Shown one piece after another: positions 1-8,965 of a DNA stretch of 64,000 bases. The notes under the pieces were generated by a model. The model worked only from the letters and a program-made list of their open reading frames with translations, was not told the DNA's origin and made no database searches. The position numbers and the translations under genes were made by a program. Origin of the DNA: DATCYX01 sp963714425 (GTDB taxonomy: Bacteria; Chloroflexota; Anaerolineae; Anaerolineales; UBA4823); contig CAVQOI010000014.1 in assembly GCA_963714425.1 (NCBI GenBank), positions 62,001 to 126,000 on the forward strand. The letters run 5' to 3'. The number at the start of each line of letters is the position of its first letter. Position 1 is the first letter of the stretch.

Positions 1-1096
1 TGGCGCCCAGGTTCATCGCCAGGTTGAACCGGTCCCAAGGGAAGCGAAGCTCGATTGGGAGATTCGTCACCCAAAATGGAATGCCTCCAACCAAGAGCGC
101 CAACCCTCCAATCAGGATAGCCTGTTGAGACCAGCGTTGGGTTGGAATTAGCAGGTGAGTTGGATCGGCAAATCGTGTAAGGTAAATCCCGCTGAGAAGA
201 GCGATCGTGATCACAGTGGCTGTATAGATGGCTAACGGCCCCAATCCACCGGTGATCTGACGCGGGATATTAAGAACTTGACCCCAGGCGATGAAACTGG
301 ATTCGAAGGCGTCGAGCAGGGCTTCCTGGCCAAACTCGAGTGTCGCATCCACCGGGGACTGGCTCATTTTATCGAAGATCTGAACATCTCCACGTGGTGA
401 TTCGTGGATGATTAACCTCCAGAACAGGAATACTGCCAGGATAATGAGGTACGGCAGCCAGCGCCTGGCAACACGACCGGCCTGGATCCATGCGCGACGG
501 GGGGTTTCCCGTTCGACCAGCCAGAGGAATACCGGGCGCAGCAATTCCAGACCAAAGAAGTATTCGTTGGTGAATACGCTAAAGGCTGCCAGCAACCAGG
601 ACACGACGCTCCACAGCCAAAACCGTTGTGGATCTCGGAGAGAAAGCAGCATGCTACCCAGGGATGCAAAGAAAGCAGCCAGGACGATCCAGCTGTGGCT
701 GTACGTAAGTGCGATATATTGTTGTAAGAAACCTGGATAAGCTGCAAAAAGGAAGGCTGTCCAAGTAACCTGGCGGGTCGCATTTGGCCAGATTAGACGT
801 AACGCCCACAACAATGCAAGACAGGCAAGCCAGCGCGTGAGCAAGCCAAAAATCTGCCATGCCAGCGTAGATTTGCCCAATATGGCTGTTGTGACCATGA
901 ACAACCATCCCAATGAAGGGCGGTCGCCCGAGAATGCATCGATGAACCCGCCGGGTCCGAGCACATGCAAGGTATATACAGTCGGCCAATCATCCCAATA
1001 AAAACCCAACCAAGGGATAAGCAAGCCAAAACTGAGAATGCAGTATAAGAGCAGTGCGAAGGGAACTGTCCGCGGTCGGAACTGCCAAGTTCTCAT
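1..1096 (-). CDS. Membrane glycosyltransferase-like protein (C-terminus cut by window edge)
   Basis: I translated this frame by hand; it stays open for 365 codons from an ATG at 1096 to the left edge. An in-frame TAA lies shortly upstream of that ATG, so no earlier ATG is possible. The protein is very hydrophobic with many Trp-rich membrane segments. After the first segment it carries YWDDW at residues 33-37, an acidic first outer loop of the kind seen in GT-C (dolichyl/polyprenyl-phosphate-sugar-dependent) glycosyltransferases. It sits 71 nt downstream of alaS on the same strand. The GT-C assignment is inference from the acidic loop and topology; the acceptor is unknown. No good Shine-Dalgarno precedes the start. 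Confidence 0.7.
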   Translation of the reverse strand, partial: MRTWQFRPRTVPFALLLYCILSFGLLIPWLGFYWDDWPTVYTLHVLGPGGFIDAFSGDRPSLGWLFMVTTAILGKSTLAWQIFGLLTRWLACLALLWALRLIWPNATRQVTWTAFLFAAYPGFLQQYIALTYSHSWIVLAAFFASLGSMLLSLRDPQRFWLWSVVSWLLAAFSVFTNEYFFGLELLRPVFLWLVERETPRRAWIQAGRVARRWLPYLIILAVFLFWRLIIHESPRGDVQIFDKMSQSPVDATLEFGQEALLDAFESSFIAWGQVLNIPRQITGGLGPLAIYTATVITIALLSGIYLTRFADPTHLLIPTQRWSQQAILIGGLALLVGGIPFWVTNLPIELRFPWDRFNLAMNLGA

Positions 1097-1167
1097 ATCG
1101 GAGGGAGGAGCGTCTCTAAAGGAAATTTATGTGCTCCCATCAATGAAACCACCCCAAAGGCAGCGAG

Positions 1168-3909
1168 CTAGCTGCTCAAATTTTCCGCCACCCAACCCGC
1201 TGTTCTGGCAAGGGATTCATCCAACTGGGTAGCATCTTTTCCACCAGCCTGGGCAAGCGTAGGGCGACCCCCGCCACCGCCTCCCAAGGGTCCAGCGATG
1301 AATTTTACCAACTCAGCAGCGCTCAACCCACGCTCTACAAGATCCTGAGATACTGAAGCCACTACAGCTGGGCGACCTTCAACGACGGCAGCTAAGACAG
1401 CTACCCCGCTTGGATAGCGATTTTTGAATTGATCAGCCATCTGCCGAAGTGTGTCGTTGTCTGCGTTGGGCAATGTGGCTGTGAGTACCGGGATATCGGC
1501 GATGTGTGGGACATTCTCCAATAGTTTTGTAAAAGCCATGATCGCCAGCTCGCTCCGTAGACCAGCAATCTGCTTGCGGGTGCCTTCCAGGTCGTCAATC
1601 AGTGCCTGTACTTTAGTTGGCACATCCTCGCTCGAGGTTACAAGCAGACCTGCGCTGTGTTTCAAGGCTCGAAAGCGGCGCTGGATCAGCTCATAAGCGC
1701 CACGACCAGTAACCGCCTCGATGCGCCGGATGCCCGCTGCCGCACTCCCTTCGCTTGTAATTAGAAATATCCCAATATCCCCTGTATCTTCAACATGCGT
1801 GCCACCACATAGCTCATTAGAGAAGATCTCTGGTTCTCCGATGGTGATATTGCGGACCGTCTGGCTGTACTTCTCACCGAAAAGAGCTGTTGCACCTTCA
1901 GCGATGGCTTGTTCCAACGGCTTGAAGTGGATATCCAGATGATAATTCCCCAAGATATTTCGGTTGACGCCTGCCTCAATGCGCTCCAATTGCTCGGGAG
2001 TGAGGGCATCGGGGTGTGTGAAATCGAAGCGCAGTCTGTCTGGCGCGACAAGCGAGCCTGCCTGGCGAGCGTGCTCGCCAAGAATGGAGCGCAGCTCGTG
2101 ATGCAGCAAATGCGTGGCGGTATGATTGCGCATGATATCCACACGTCGTTGGCTATCGACCCGGGCAACTGCCTGATCGCCGACCTGCGGACGCCCACGC
2201 ATCACTTCACCTGTATGGACAATCATACCGGCTGCAGGCCGTGACATACCGGTCACCCGCACCTCCCACTCGGGTTGTCCAGTAGAGACAATCACACCAG
2301 TGTCAGCGACCTGGCCACCAGCTTCGACGTAGAAACTTGTTTCAGGGAGCACCAACTCGACGGGATCGCCTGTTGAAGCGCTGTCAACAGCTTGACCGTC
2401 TTGTACCAGAGCAAGAACGGGACCTTCAACCTCTAATCGCTGGTAGGGGTCGTACTCGACACCCTCGGGGCCGAGCTTACCTTGCGTTTGGAGGTCGGTG
2501 AGCAATTGCCGGTATACATCGACATCTTCTCCGCCTAAGGCGCCAAACGCTTCGCCTGCGCCAGATGCCAAGCGGTGCTGTTCCATAGCAGATCGAAAGC
2601 CGACCTCATCCACATCCAGGTCGTTCTCCCGGGCAATATCGCGGGTGATCTCTAATGGCAGCCCGTAGGTCGCGTACAGGTCAAAAGCCTGGTCTCCTGG
2701 CAATATCTGCTCGCCACCGCTGATAAGGTGTTTTAACAGGATCTCTAACTTGGCAACTCCCCCCTCAAGCGTACGCTGGAAGCGTATCTCCTCACGCGTA
2801 AGGTTGTCAAGGATGCTTTTCTTGTTCTTCAGGAGCTCTGGATAGAAGCTTCCGTAGTTCAGGATCACCCTGTCTGCAACCGTCGCAAGGAAGGGTTTAT
2901 CCAACCCGATCTTGTTGCCAAAACGGGCGGCGCGGCGGACGATCATTCTGCAGACGTAGTTGCGCCCTACATTTCCCGGCACAACCCCATCGCCTATCAA
3001 GAATGCTGCAGCGCGTGAGTGGTCTGCAATGACCCGGTATGGGGTGAGGTTTTCAGCCCGCTCCTTGTCGCTATGACCAGTAAGCTGTTGAACAACATCC
3101 ATCATTGGGCTCAGGAGGTCGGTCTTGTAATTTGAATCAACGTCTTGGATGACAGAAACGATGCGCTCCAAGCCCATGCCAGTATCCACATGCATGGCAG
3201 GTAGCGGTTCGAGCACTGTCGGACCGTGCCGGTTATATTGGATGAAGACCAGATTCCATAGCTCCAAGAAACGAGTACAATCGCCATTTACCTGGCAGAC
3301 GTGATCCGGGTCACCCTGCTTATTACAGTACTTAAGACCGCGATCGAGGTGGATCTCGCTGCATGGACCGCATGGACCGGTTTCCGCCATCTCCCAGAAA
3401 TTATCCTTGCGTCCGAAAAATAGCACATGCGAGGCATCCATACCGGGCTGTTTACGCCATTCCTCAGCAGCTTCGTCATCCTCGGGAATATCCCCGATAT
3501 CATCGCGAAAGCAGGTTGCCCAGAGTTGTGCGTGGGGAAGTCCCCATATTTCCGTGAGCAGCTCCCATGCCCAGGCGATAGCTTCTTTTTTGTAATAATC
3601 ACCAAACGACCAGTTCCCCAGCATCTCGAAAAATGTGTGGTGCGTGTCGTCGCGACCGACATCGTCCAGGTCGTTGTGTTTCCCTGCCACGCGCATACTT
3701 TTTTGCGAGTTTACCGCCCGGGTATAAGGGCGCTTATCGGTGCCGAGAAAAACATCCTTGAACTGGACCATGCCCGCGTTCGTAAAGAGCAATGTCTGGT
3801 CCCCACCGGGAACAAGCGAAGATGAAGGCACAAAAGTGTGCCCTGCACGGTTGACGAAGAACTCAATAAATTCCTGGCGAATTTGAGAGCCGCTTTGTTT
3901 GGCTGGCAT
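1168..3909 (-). CDS. alaS: Alanyl-tRNA synthetase
   Basis: This enzyme charges tRNA-Ala with alanine in the cytoplasm. The 913 residues match the full length of bacterial AlaRS. Class II catalytic motifs appear early (TNAGMVQFK near 43-51, HHTFFEMLGNWSFGDY near 90-105). The editing domain follows with HTATH and the CGGTH zinc/editing motif, and the C-Ala tail ends with a Gly-rich GGGGGG-RPTLAQAGGKD-type segment. The gene is 19 nt downstream of mscL on the same strand, so both may share a transcript. No T-box leader precedes it, unlike leuS and valS in this window. Identification is secure. Confidence 0.97.
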   Translation of the reverse strand: MPAKQSGSQIRQEFIEFFVNRAGHTFVPSSSLVPGGDQTLLFTNAGMVQFKDVFLGTDKRPYTRAVNSQKSMRVAGKHNDLDDVGRDDTHHTFFEMLGNWSFGDYYKKEAIAWAWELLTEIWGLPHAQLWATCFRDDIGDIPEDDEAAEEWRKQPGMDASHVLFFGRKDNFWEMAETGPCGPCSEIHLDRGLKYCNKQGDPDHVCQVNGDCTRFLELWNLVFIQYNRHGPTVLEPLPAMHVDTGMGLERIVSVIQDVDSNYKTDLLSPMMDVVQQLTGHSDKERAENLTPYRVIADHSRAAAFLIGDGVVPGNVGRNYVCRMIVRRAARFGNKIGLDKPFLATVADRVILNYGSFYPELLKNKKSILDNLTREEIRFQRTLEGGVAKLEILLKHLISGGEQILPGDQAFDLYATYGLPLEITRDIARENDLDVDEVGFRSAMEQHRLASGAGEAFGALGGEDVDVYRQLLTDLQTQGKLGPEGVEYDPYQRLEVEGPVLALVQDGQAVDSASTGDPVELVLPETSFYVEAGGQVADTGVIVSTGQPEWEVRVTGMSRPAAGMIVHTGEVMRGRPQVGDQAVARVDSQRRVDIMRNHTATHLLHHELRSILGEHARQAGSLVAPDRLRFDFTHPDALTPEQLERIEAGVNRNILGNYHLDIHFKPLEQAIAEGATALFGEKYSQTVRNITIGEPEIFSNELCGGTHVEDTGDIGIFLITSEGSAAAGIRRIEAVTGRGAYELIQRRFRALKHSAGLLVTSSEDVPTKVQALIDDLEGTRKQIAGLRSELAIMAFTKLLENVPHIADIPVLTATLPNADNDTLRQMADQFKNRYPSGVAVLAAVVEGRPAVVASVSQDLVERGLSAAELVKFIAGPLGGGGGGRPTLAQAGGKDATQLDESLARTAGWVAENLSS

Positions 3910-3928
3910 AATACTCCAAAATCTTATG

Positions 3929-4375
3929 CTACAAATTTGATGTACAGTTCGGGCAGCGTCTGGCCTGGATGGGTATGACGGTTACACAGAATGGACATTC
4001 TTTCGTAGTTGGCTCAGCTGGCGCTTCGGCAGGTTGGTTCTGCAGGCGGTTAATCTGACGGATCAAGAAAAAGATCGCAAGAGCAACGATCAAGAAGTCT
4101 ATTATGGTATTGAGAAAGATGCCGTAATTGATTGTTACTGCACCCGCAGCTTGGGCATCTTCCAGGCGTTGGGTTACGGGTCCTGAAAGCGTAATAAATA
4201 GATCAGTGAAATTCACACTTCCCAGCAACACTCCGATAGGGGGCATCAAGATGTCATTGACGAATGATGTAACGATTTTACCAAACGCTGCCCCAATGAT
4301 CAGGCCAACCGCAAGGTCGACCACATTTCCGCGCATGGCGAATTCTTTAAATTCTTTTAACAAATGTCCCTCCAT
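3929..4375 (-). CDS. mscL: Large-conductance mechanosensitive channel MscL with C-terminal zinc ribbon
   Basis: MscL is a homopentameric inner-membrane valve that opens under hypo-osmotic tension. The 148-residue protein has the amphipathic N-terminal helix (LLKEFKEFAMRGNVVDLAVG), TM1 with the Gly-rich pore face, and TM2 (about 86-106). An unusual tail follows TM2: a spacer rich in Pro/Ala/Glu, then CPFC (127-130) and CPNC (141-144), which form a predicted zinc ribbon. I chose the ATG at 4375 because MEGHLLKEF matches the family start and GGAA lies just upstream. An ATG at 4405 would add ten residues. It is followed by alaS. Confidence 0.93.
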   Translation of the reverse strand: MEGHLLKEFKEFAMRGNVVDLAVGLIIGAAFGKIVTSFVNDILMPPIGVLLGSVNFTDLFITLSGPVTQRLEDAQAAGAVTINYGIFLNTIIDFLIVALAIFFLIRQINRLQNQPAEAPAEPTTKECPFCVTVIPIQARRCPNCTSNL

Positions 4376-4477
4376 TTCCAAGAAAACAGGCGAAATTTGT
4401 GCCATTATACGTGAGGATAGTGAAATGGGCTAGACACGTGAGCTAGTATGTTCAACTGAGTGTGAATTTTGCCTACC

Positions 4478-4506
4478 TTGCACAATGGATTAATCTAAGG
4501 GATAAT
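4478..4506 (+). promoter_or_regulatory. Candidate promoter for the spermidine-synthase-like gene
   Basis: TTGCAC at 4478-4483 and GATAAT at 4501-4506 are separated by exactly 17 nt. The -10 box ends only 11 nt before the ATG at 4518, so a transcript from here would have a leader of about five bases. No Shine-Dalgarno is visible, which agrees with a near-leaderless mRNA. Confidence 0.4.
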
Positions 4507-4517
4507 CAACTCCGAGC

Positions 4518-6068
4518 ATGAAATATCTATATTTTGCAGTGTTCGCCTCGGGCATGACCACCCTGGCAATCGAACTGAGCGCTTCCCACCTATTGGGCAG
4601 TGCCTTTGGAACCAGCAACCTCGTGTGGGCGAGCATTATCGGCTTAATCTTGATCTACCTGACCGCTGGCTATTTCATCGGTGGACGTTGGGCCGACAGG
4701 TCGCCTCACCTTCAGACCATGTTTACAGTGATGGCGTGGGGGGCATTCACAGCAGGGTTGGTACCTCTCTTAGCCCAACCTGTGCTGCGTATCGCTTCAG
4801 ATGCCTTTGACCAGCTCCAGATGGGCGTATTGTTTGGCTCATTCACCGCGGTGCTTGTCCTCTTCATCCTGCCGGTAACCCTACTCGGCACCATCTCTCC
4901 TTTCGCCATACGCCTGGCGATCCAGGATACCCAAAGCGCTGGAGTCATCTCAGGGAAAATTTACGCAACCTCTACATTGGGATCATTTGTGGGCACCTTT
5001 TTGCCTTCATTGGTAATGATCCCTTTGCTAGGGACACGGCTAACTTTCCTGGTATTTAGCATATTTCTGGTGCTGACGGCCTTGATCGGTTTGTACAAGG
5101 CATCCGGTTGGCGGCGAACACTCACCCTTGGCTGGATGCCTCTCGTGCTTATTGTGCTGGGTATTCTTTGGTATGACCAGCCAATTAAGACGACACAAGG
5201 CCAGATCTACGAGACTGAATCTGCCTATAATTACATCCAGGTTTTGGAGAAGGATGGCTACAGGCTGCTGCGCTTGAACGAGGGGCAGGGGGTCCATTCC
5301 ATGTGGCATCCTACCCAATTAGCTTATGATGGTCCCTGGGAACAATTTTTGGTCGCTCCTTTCTTCAATGCTCCCGATTACAGTCTGGATCGCATTGAGC
5401 GCATGGCAATTCTGGGGTTGGCAGCCGGCACGACTGCACGCCAGGCAACAGAGGTCTTTGGTCCAATCGCCATAGATGGCTTTGAGATCGATCCTGAGAT
5501 CATCACCGTGGGGCGTGAATATTTTGGGATGGATTTGCCCAACCTGAACGCCATCGCACAGGATGGACGCGTTGGTTTGGCACGCAGTCCACATCGCTAT
5601 ACGATTATTGGTGTAGACGCTTACCGTCCACCGTATATCCCCTGGCATCTGACCACCCAAGAATTTTTTCTGGAAGTGCGTGAGCATCTGACTGATGACG
5701 GCGTGATGGTAATCAACATTGGTCGCGCGCCCACAAATCGGCAATTGATCGACGATCTCGCCGGCACAATCGCAACCGTATTTCCCACAATTTATGTGAT
5801 GGACCTCCCGTATTCCTTTAACAGCATCCTATATGCCACCACCCAACCCACGAGCATCGATAACCTATACGCGAATTGGCTTTACTTAACTACGCGCACC
5901 CATACCCACCCTCTCTTGTTGCACGCCATCGAAACCACGATCGCTTTCCAGCAACCCACTCCCTCTAGCGATGTGGTCTATACCGATGATCATGCTCCGG
6001 TGGAATGGGTGACGAATAACATGATCCTCAATTTCATCATTCGAGGTGATTTAAACGAATTGCGATGA
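4518..6068 (+). CDS. Membrane-anchored spermidine-synthase-like protein
   Basis: This 516-residue protein has two parts. Residues 1 to about 215 form six or seven membrane helices. The rest is a soluble Rossmann-like domain similar to polyamine aminopropyltransferases (SpeE). The SAM-site region reads AILGLAAGTTARQ then DGFEIDPEIITVGREYF, and the catalytic-loop region includes DAYRPPYIPWHLTTQEFF. The usual GGGDGG glycine cluster is degenerate here, so actual spermidine synthase activity is uncertain. Its stop overlaps the next start (ATGA), so the two genes are probably translationally coupled. The family is usually annotated as a fused MFS/spermidine synthase. Confidence 0.8.
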   Translation: MKYLYFAVFASGMTTLAIELSASHLLGSAFGTSNLVWASIIGLILIYLTAGYFIGGRWADRSPHLQTMFTVMAWGAFTAGLVPLLAQPVLRIASDAFDQLQMGVLFGSFTAVLVLFILPVTLLGTISPFAIRLAIQDTQSAGVISGKIYATSTLGSFVGTFLPSLVMIPLLGTRLTFLVFSIFLVLTALIGLYKASGWRRTLTLGWMPLVLIVLGILWYDQPIKTTQGQIYETESAYNYIQVLEKDGYRLLRLNEGQGVHSMWHPTQLAYDGPWEQFLVAPFFNAPDYSLDRIERMAILGLAAGTTARQATEVFGPIAIDGFEIDPEIITVGREYFGMDLPNLNAIAQDGRVGLARSPHRYTIIGVDAYRPPYIPWHLTTQEFFLEVREHLTDDGVMVINIGRAPTNRQLIDDLAGTIATVFPTIYVMDLPYSFNSILYATTQPTSIDNLYANWLYLTTRTHTHPLLLHAIETTIAFQQPTPSSDVVYTDDHAPVEWVTNNMILNFIIRGDLNELR

Positions 6069-6805
6069 ATGCAAATTCCCAACCAGAAACCAACGATACT
6101 CGGGTGAGAATGCTTCTATCCTGGGTGGTCACCTTACTGACGCCCATTGTATTGGTGATTGCGGCCGTGCGTGTTCTTCTAACGCCATTCTTTTTGGTGG
6201 TTGAGTACAATACACCAGGATTCCCCGCCGACAGGTACGGTTTCACAAAAGCTGAACGGCTTCAATGGTCAAACGTTTCGGTGACCTACCTGCTCAATTA
6301 TGAACCAATCTCGTTCTTGGGTGATCTACGCTTCCCTGATGGACAACAAACACCCCCGGAAACCTGCCGTACGATGGACGATTGTACCCGTCTATTTAAC
6401 GATCGCGAGTTGAAGCACATGCTGGATGTCAAGAAAGTTGTTCAGGCAGCATTGAATATCTGGTATATCAGTATCGGTGTATTGCTCTTGGTGTGGGTAT
6501 GGGCTGCTCGCCGCAGTTGGGGGTACGAATATCGCTTTGGATTGAGCCGAGGCGGATGGCTTACCCTGATGTTGCTTGGGTCTGTGATTCTATTCGCCCT
6601 GCTAGCGTTCAATGCAATCTTTGTGGCATTTCACCAGGTATTTTTTGAGTCTGGCACCTGGCAGTTTTTATTCAGCGACACTTTAATCCGACTATTTCCA
6701 GAGCGATTCTGGCGAGACGCGTTTATAGCCGTCGGAGTGCTCGCCGGCGGGGCGGGCTTGCTGTTGGGATTATTCGCAATAGAGAGGCGCCCGAAATCAA
6801 GCTAA
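6065..6805 (+). CDS. DUF1461 / TIGR01906-type integral membrane protein
   Basis: The 246-residue protein has one N-terminal membrane helix, a soluble outer region, and three more helices toward the C-terminus. The segment from the LTPFFLVVEYNTPGF region through ERLQWSN, LLNYEPISFLGDLRF and LFNDRELKHMLDVK resembles the TIGR01906/DUF1461 family as I remember it. The family function is not established. The start codon overlaps the stop of the spermidine-synthase-like gene by four bases, so the two form an operon. It converges with gpmA. Confidence 0.75.
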   Translation: MNANSQPETNDTRVRMLLSWVVTLLTPIVLVIAAVRVLLTPFFLVVEYNTPGFPADRYGFTKAERLQWSNVSVTYLLNYEPISFLGDLRFPDGQQTPPETCRTMDDCTRLFNDRELKHMLDVKKVVQAALNIWYISIGVLLLVWVWAARRSWGYEYRFGLSRGGWLTLMLLGSVILFALLAFNAIFVAFHQVFFESGTWQFLFSDTLIRLFPERFWRDAFIAVGVLAGGAGLLLGLFAIERRPKSS

Positions 6806-6871
6806 CGCTACAACCAATTCCAGATTCTCAACTATTAGCAGTGAAATGACCTGAATCTGTCAACAGCTCTG

Positions 6872-7618
6872 TTATTTTGCTTGACCTTGCCTGGCTACGG
6901 CTTCAGCAGCTTTTTGTACCGCTTCTGGATCGCCGAGATAATAGTGCCGCAGTGCATTCAAATCGTCATCGAGCTCGTAAATCAATGGAATACCTGTGGG
7001 GATATTTAATCCGACGATCTCCTCGTCTGAGAGATTATCCAGATATTTGACCAGTGCCCTCAGGCTGTTGCCATGGGCCGCAATCAACACCTGAGCTCCT
7101 GACCTCACCACCGGAGCGATCGTCTCGTGCCAATACGGCAGCATGCGCTTTACAGTGTTTTTCAATGATTCGCACGCCGGTAATTCTTCTTTTGCCAGGT
7201 TAGCATAACGCCGGTCAAAGCGAGGGTGGCGCTCATCGTCCCACTCCAGGGCCGGAGGGGGCGTATCGTAGCTGCGACGCCAGATTTTCACCTGGTCCTC
7301 ACCAAATTTTACTGCCATCTCAGCTTTGTTCAATCCTTGCAATGCACCATAGTGGCGCTCATTCAACCGCCAGTGACGGTGAACAGGAATCCATTCCTGC
7401 TCCATGTCCTCCAGAACGATCCATAGTGTTTTGATTGCCCGCTTGAGGACGGAAGTGTAAGCCAAGTCAAAGTGATAGCCTGCTTCTGAGAGCTGTCTAG
7501 CTGATGCATGCGCCTCAGTTTCTCCTTGCGGAGTGAGTCCCACGTCTGTCCAGCCGGTGAAGCGATTTTCCAGATTCCAGGTGCTTTGACCATGTCTCAG
7601 TAGCACTAATTTATACAT
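6872..7618 (-). CDS. gpmA: 2,3-bisphosphoglycerate-dependent phosphoglycerate mutase
   Basis: It interconverts 3- and 2-phosphoglycerate in glycolysis. The N-terminus gives LVLLRHGQSTWNLENRFTGW with the phospho-accepting His, followed by LNERHYGALQGLNK and the second catalytic His in IAAHGNSLRALVKYL. The length of 248 residues matches the GpmA family. The open frame extends to a TTG at 7624, but the ATG at 7618 is the better start, with GAAAGGAAA upstream. It is the downstream gene after the ABC ATPase, with a strong hairpin between them, so it may have its own promoter. Confidence 0.96.
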   Translation of the reverse strand: MYKLVLLRHGQSTWNLENRFTGWTDVGLTPQGETEAHASARQLSEAGYHFDLAYTSVLKRAIKTLWIVLEDMEQEWIPVHRHWRLNERHYGALQGLNKAEMAVKFGEDQVKIWRRSYDTPPPALEWDDERHPRFDRRYANLAKEELPACESLKNTVKRMLPYWHETIAPVVRSGAQVLIAAHGNSLRALVKYLDNLSDEEIVGLNIPTGIPLIYELDDDLNALRHYYLGDPEAVQKAAEAVARQGQAK

Positions 7619-7719
7619 TCGCAAAGATTTCCTTTCATTCGGATCCTGATGAGATAAAACTTTTTATCAGCAGGAACAATATTTACCCGGGTGAGATGAC
7701 ATTAGCAGGCGAGCATATA

Positions 7720-7749
7720 TTCACCTCCCCCTGAAGAGGAGGAGGTGAA
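7720..7749 (-). terminator. Hairpin between the ABC ATPase gene and gpmA
   Basis: A nine-base perfect stem (TTCACCTCC at 7720-7728 with GGAGGTGAA at 7741-7749) encloses a 12-nt loop. It lies downstream of the ABC ATPase stop on the minus strand. There is no long T run on either side, so it may be a weak terminator, an mRNA-stabilising hairpin or a processing site. Confidence 0.5.
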
Positions 7750-7775
7750 TGTACTGGGTCGGATTGCAGATATGA

Positions 7776-8876
7776 TCAGCGAATTACTTGTTCTGATTCC
7801 TTGTCGAAGATGTGCATGTTCTCCATATTGATGACGACCTGAACATCATCACCAAGGCGATAGCGAGAACGAGGGTCAACACGAGCTACGAAGCTATTAT
7901 CGCCAGTCTTCAAGTAAACCAGAATCTCATTTCCCAGTAACTCAGACACATCCACATTCGCAGGGACAGGCTGGGCATGGATGCCAGGAGGGGCGAATTC
8001 CGGATTGTGGATATCTTCTGGACGTATGCCAAAAATGATGGATTTGCCTTCATGAGGCATGTACACATTCAATCGGCTGTCGGGGATCTGCAATCTGAAC
8101 GTCCCGCCATCAATGAGCAGCTTGCCATCGCTTTTTGCTAGCTTTGCTGGGAAAAAGTTCATTGCTGGTGAGCCAATAAAGCCAGCCACAAACAGGTTCG
8201 CTGGATAATCGTACAGGTTCTGAGGTGAATCGACCTGTTGTAAGAGACCTTTATTGATCACGGCGATGCGCGTAGCCATGGTCATGGCTTCCGTCTGGTC
8301 GTGGGTTACGTAAATGAATGTGGTTTGGAGCTGTTGGTGAAGCTTGCTGATGTTAGCTCTTGTCTCAACGCGAAGCTTAGCATCCAGGTTAGAGAGCGGC
8401 TCGTCAAAGAGAAAAACCTTTGGCTCGCGCACAATTGCCCGCCCGACGGCTACCCGCTGGCGCTGGCCACCAGAAAGCTGTCTGGGCTTGCGCTGTAGCA
8501 GGTCTTTGATACCAAGAATTTCTGCTGCTTGTCCTACCCGGCGCTCGATGTCCTCTTTAGGGGTCTTTCTCAGTTTGAGTCCGAATGCCATATTGTCGTA
8601 CACAGACATATGCGGGTAGAGGGCATACGACTGGAAGACCATGGCGATGTCACGATCTTTGGGGGCGACATCGTTTACTACGTGGTCACCGATTAATATC
8701 TGTCCATCAGAGATGTCCTCCAGGCCGGCTAAAAGGCGCAAGGCAGTGGATTTGCCACAGCCAGACGGACCAACCAGGACAAGGAATTCCTTATCCTCGA
8801 TTTGGATATTAAGGTCATTCACGGCAATAACATCCCCAAATCGTTTGTACACATGATCGTAGGTAACGCTAGCCAT
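7776..8876 (-). CDS. ABC transporter ATP-binding protein, MsmX/UgpC/MalK type
   Basis: This is the nucleotide-binding subunit that powers carbohydrate-type ABC importers at the membrane. Walker A is GPSGCGKST (36-44), the Q-loop Gln is at 82, the signature LSGGQ at 134-138, Walker B VFLFDEP at 154-160 and the switch His at 192. The last 130 residues are the regulatory OB/TOBE domain typical of this CUT1 family. No permease or solute-binding gene is adjacent, so it may serve several importers, as B. subtilis MsmX does. A strong Shine-Dalgarno (AAGGAG) precedes the ATG. Confidence 0.92.
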   Translation of the reverse strand: MASVTYDHVYKRFGDVIAVNDLNIQIEDKEFLVLVGPSGCGKSTALRLLAGLEDISDGQILIGDHVVNDVAPKDRDIAMVFQSYALYPHMSVYDNMAFGLKLRKTPKEDIERRVGQAAEILGIKDLLQRKPRQLSGGQRQRVAVGRAIVREPKVFLFDEPLSNLDAKLRVETRANISKLHQQLQTTFIYVTHDQTEAMTMATRIAVINKGLLQQVDSPQNLYDYPANLFVAGFIGSPAMNFFPAKLAKSDGKLLIDGGTFRLQIPDSRLNVYMPHEGKSIIFGIRPEDIHNPEFAPPGIHAQPVPANVDVSELLGNEILVYLKTGDNSFVARVDPRSRYRLGDDVQVVINMENMHIFDKESEQVIR

Positions 8877-8912
8877 TAGTTTTTCTCCTTTCTATGCGAG
8901 TATGGTGAAGAT

Positions 8913-8918
8913 ATTATA
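8913..8918 (-). promoter_or_regulatory. Candidate -10 box for the ABC ATPase gene
   Basis: On the minus strand TATAAT occupies 8918-8913, about 37 nt before the ATG at 8876. The -35 position holds only a weak match (TGGAAA with 17-nt spacing). It lies in the short divergent region shared with mutS. Confidence 0.45.
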
Positions 8919-8953
8919 GCGTAACAGGAAAGAAATTTCCACTAATATTGCAG

Positions 8954-8959
8954 TAGAAT
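8954..8959 (+). promoter_or_regulatory. Candidate -10 box for mutS, possibly leaderless
   Basis: TAGAAT ends six bases before the mutS ATG at 8966, where transcription would start at or next to the start codon. No Shine-Dalgarno is visible, and no good -35 box is found at the normal distance. Confidence 0.35.
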
Positions 8960-8965
8960 CAAGAT

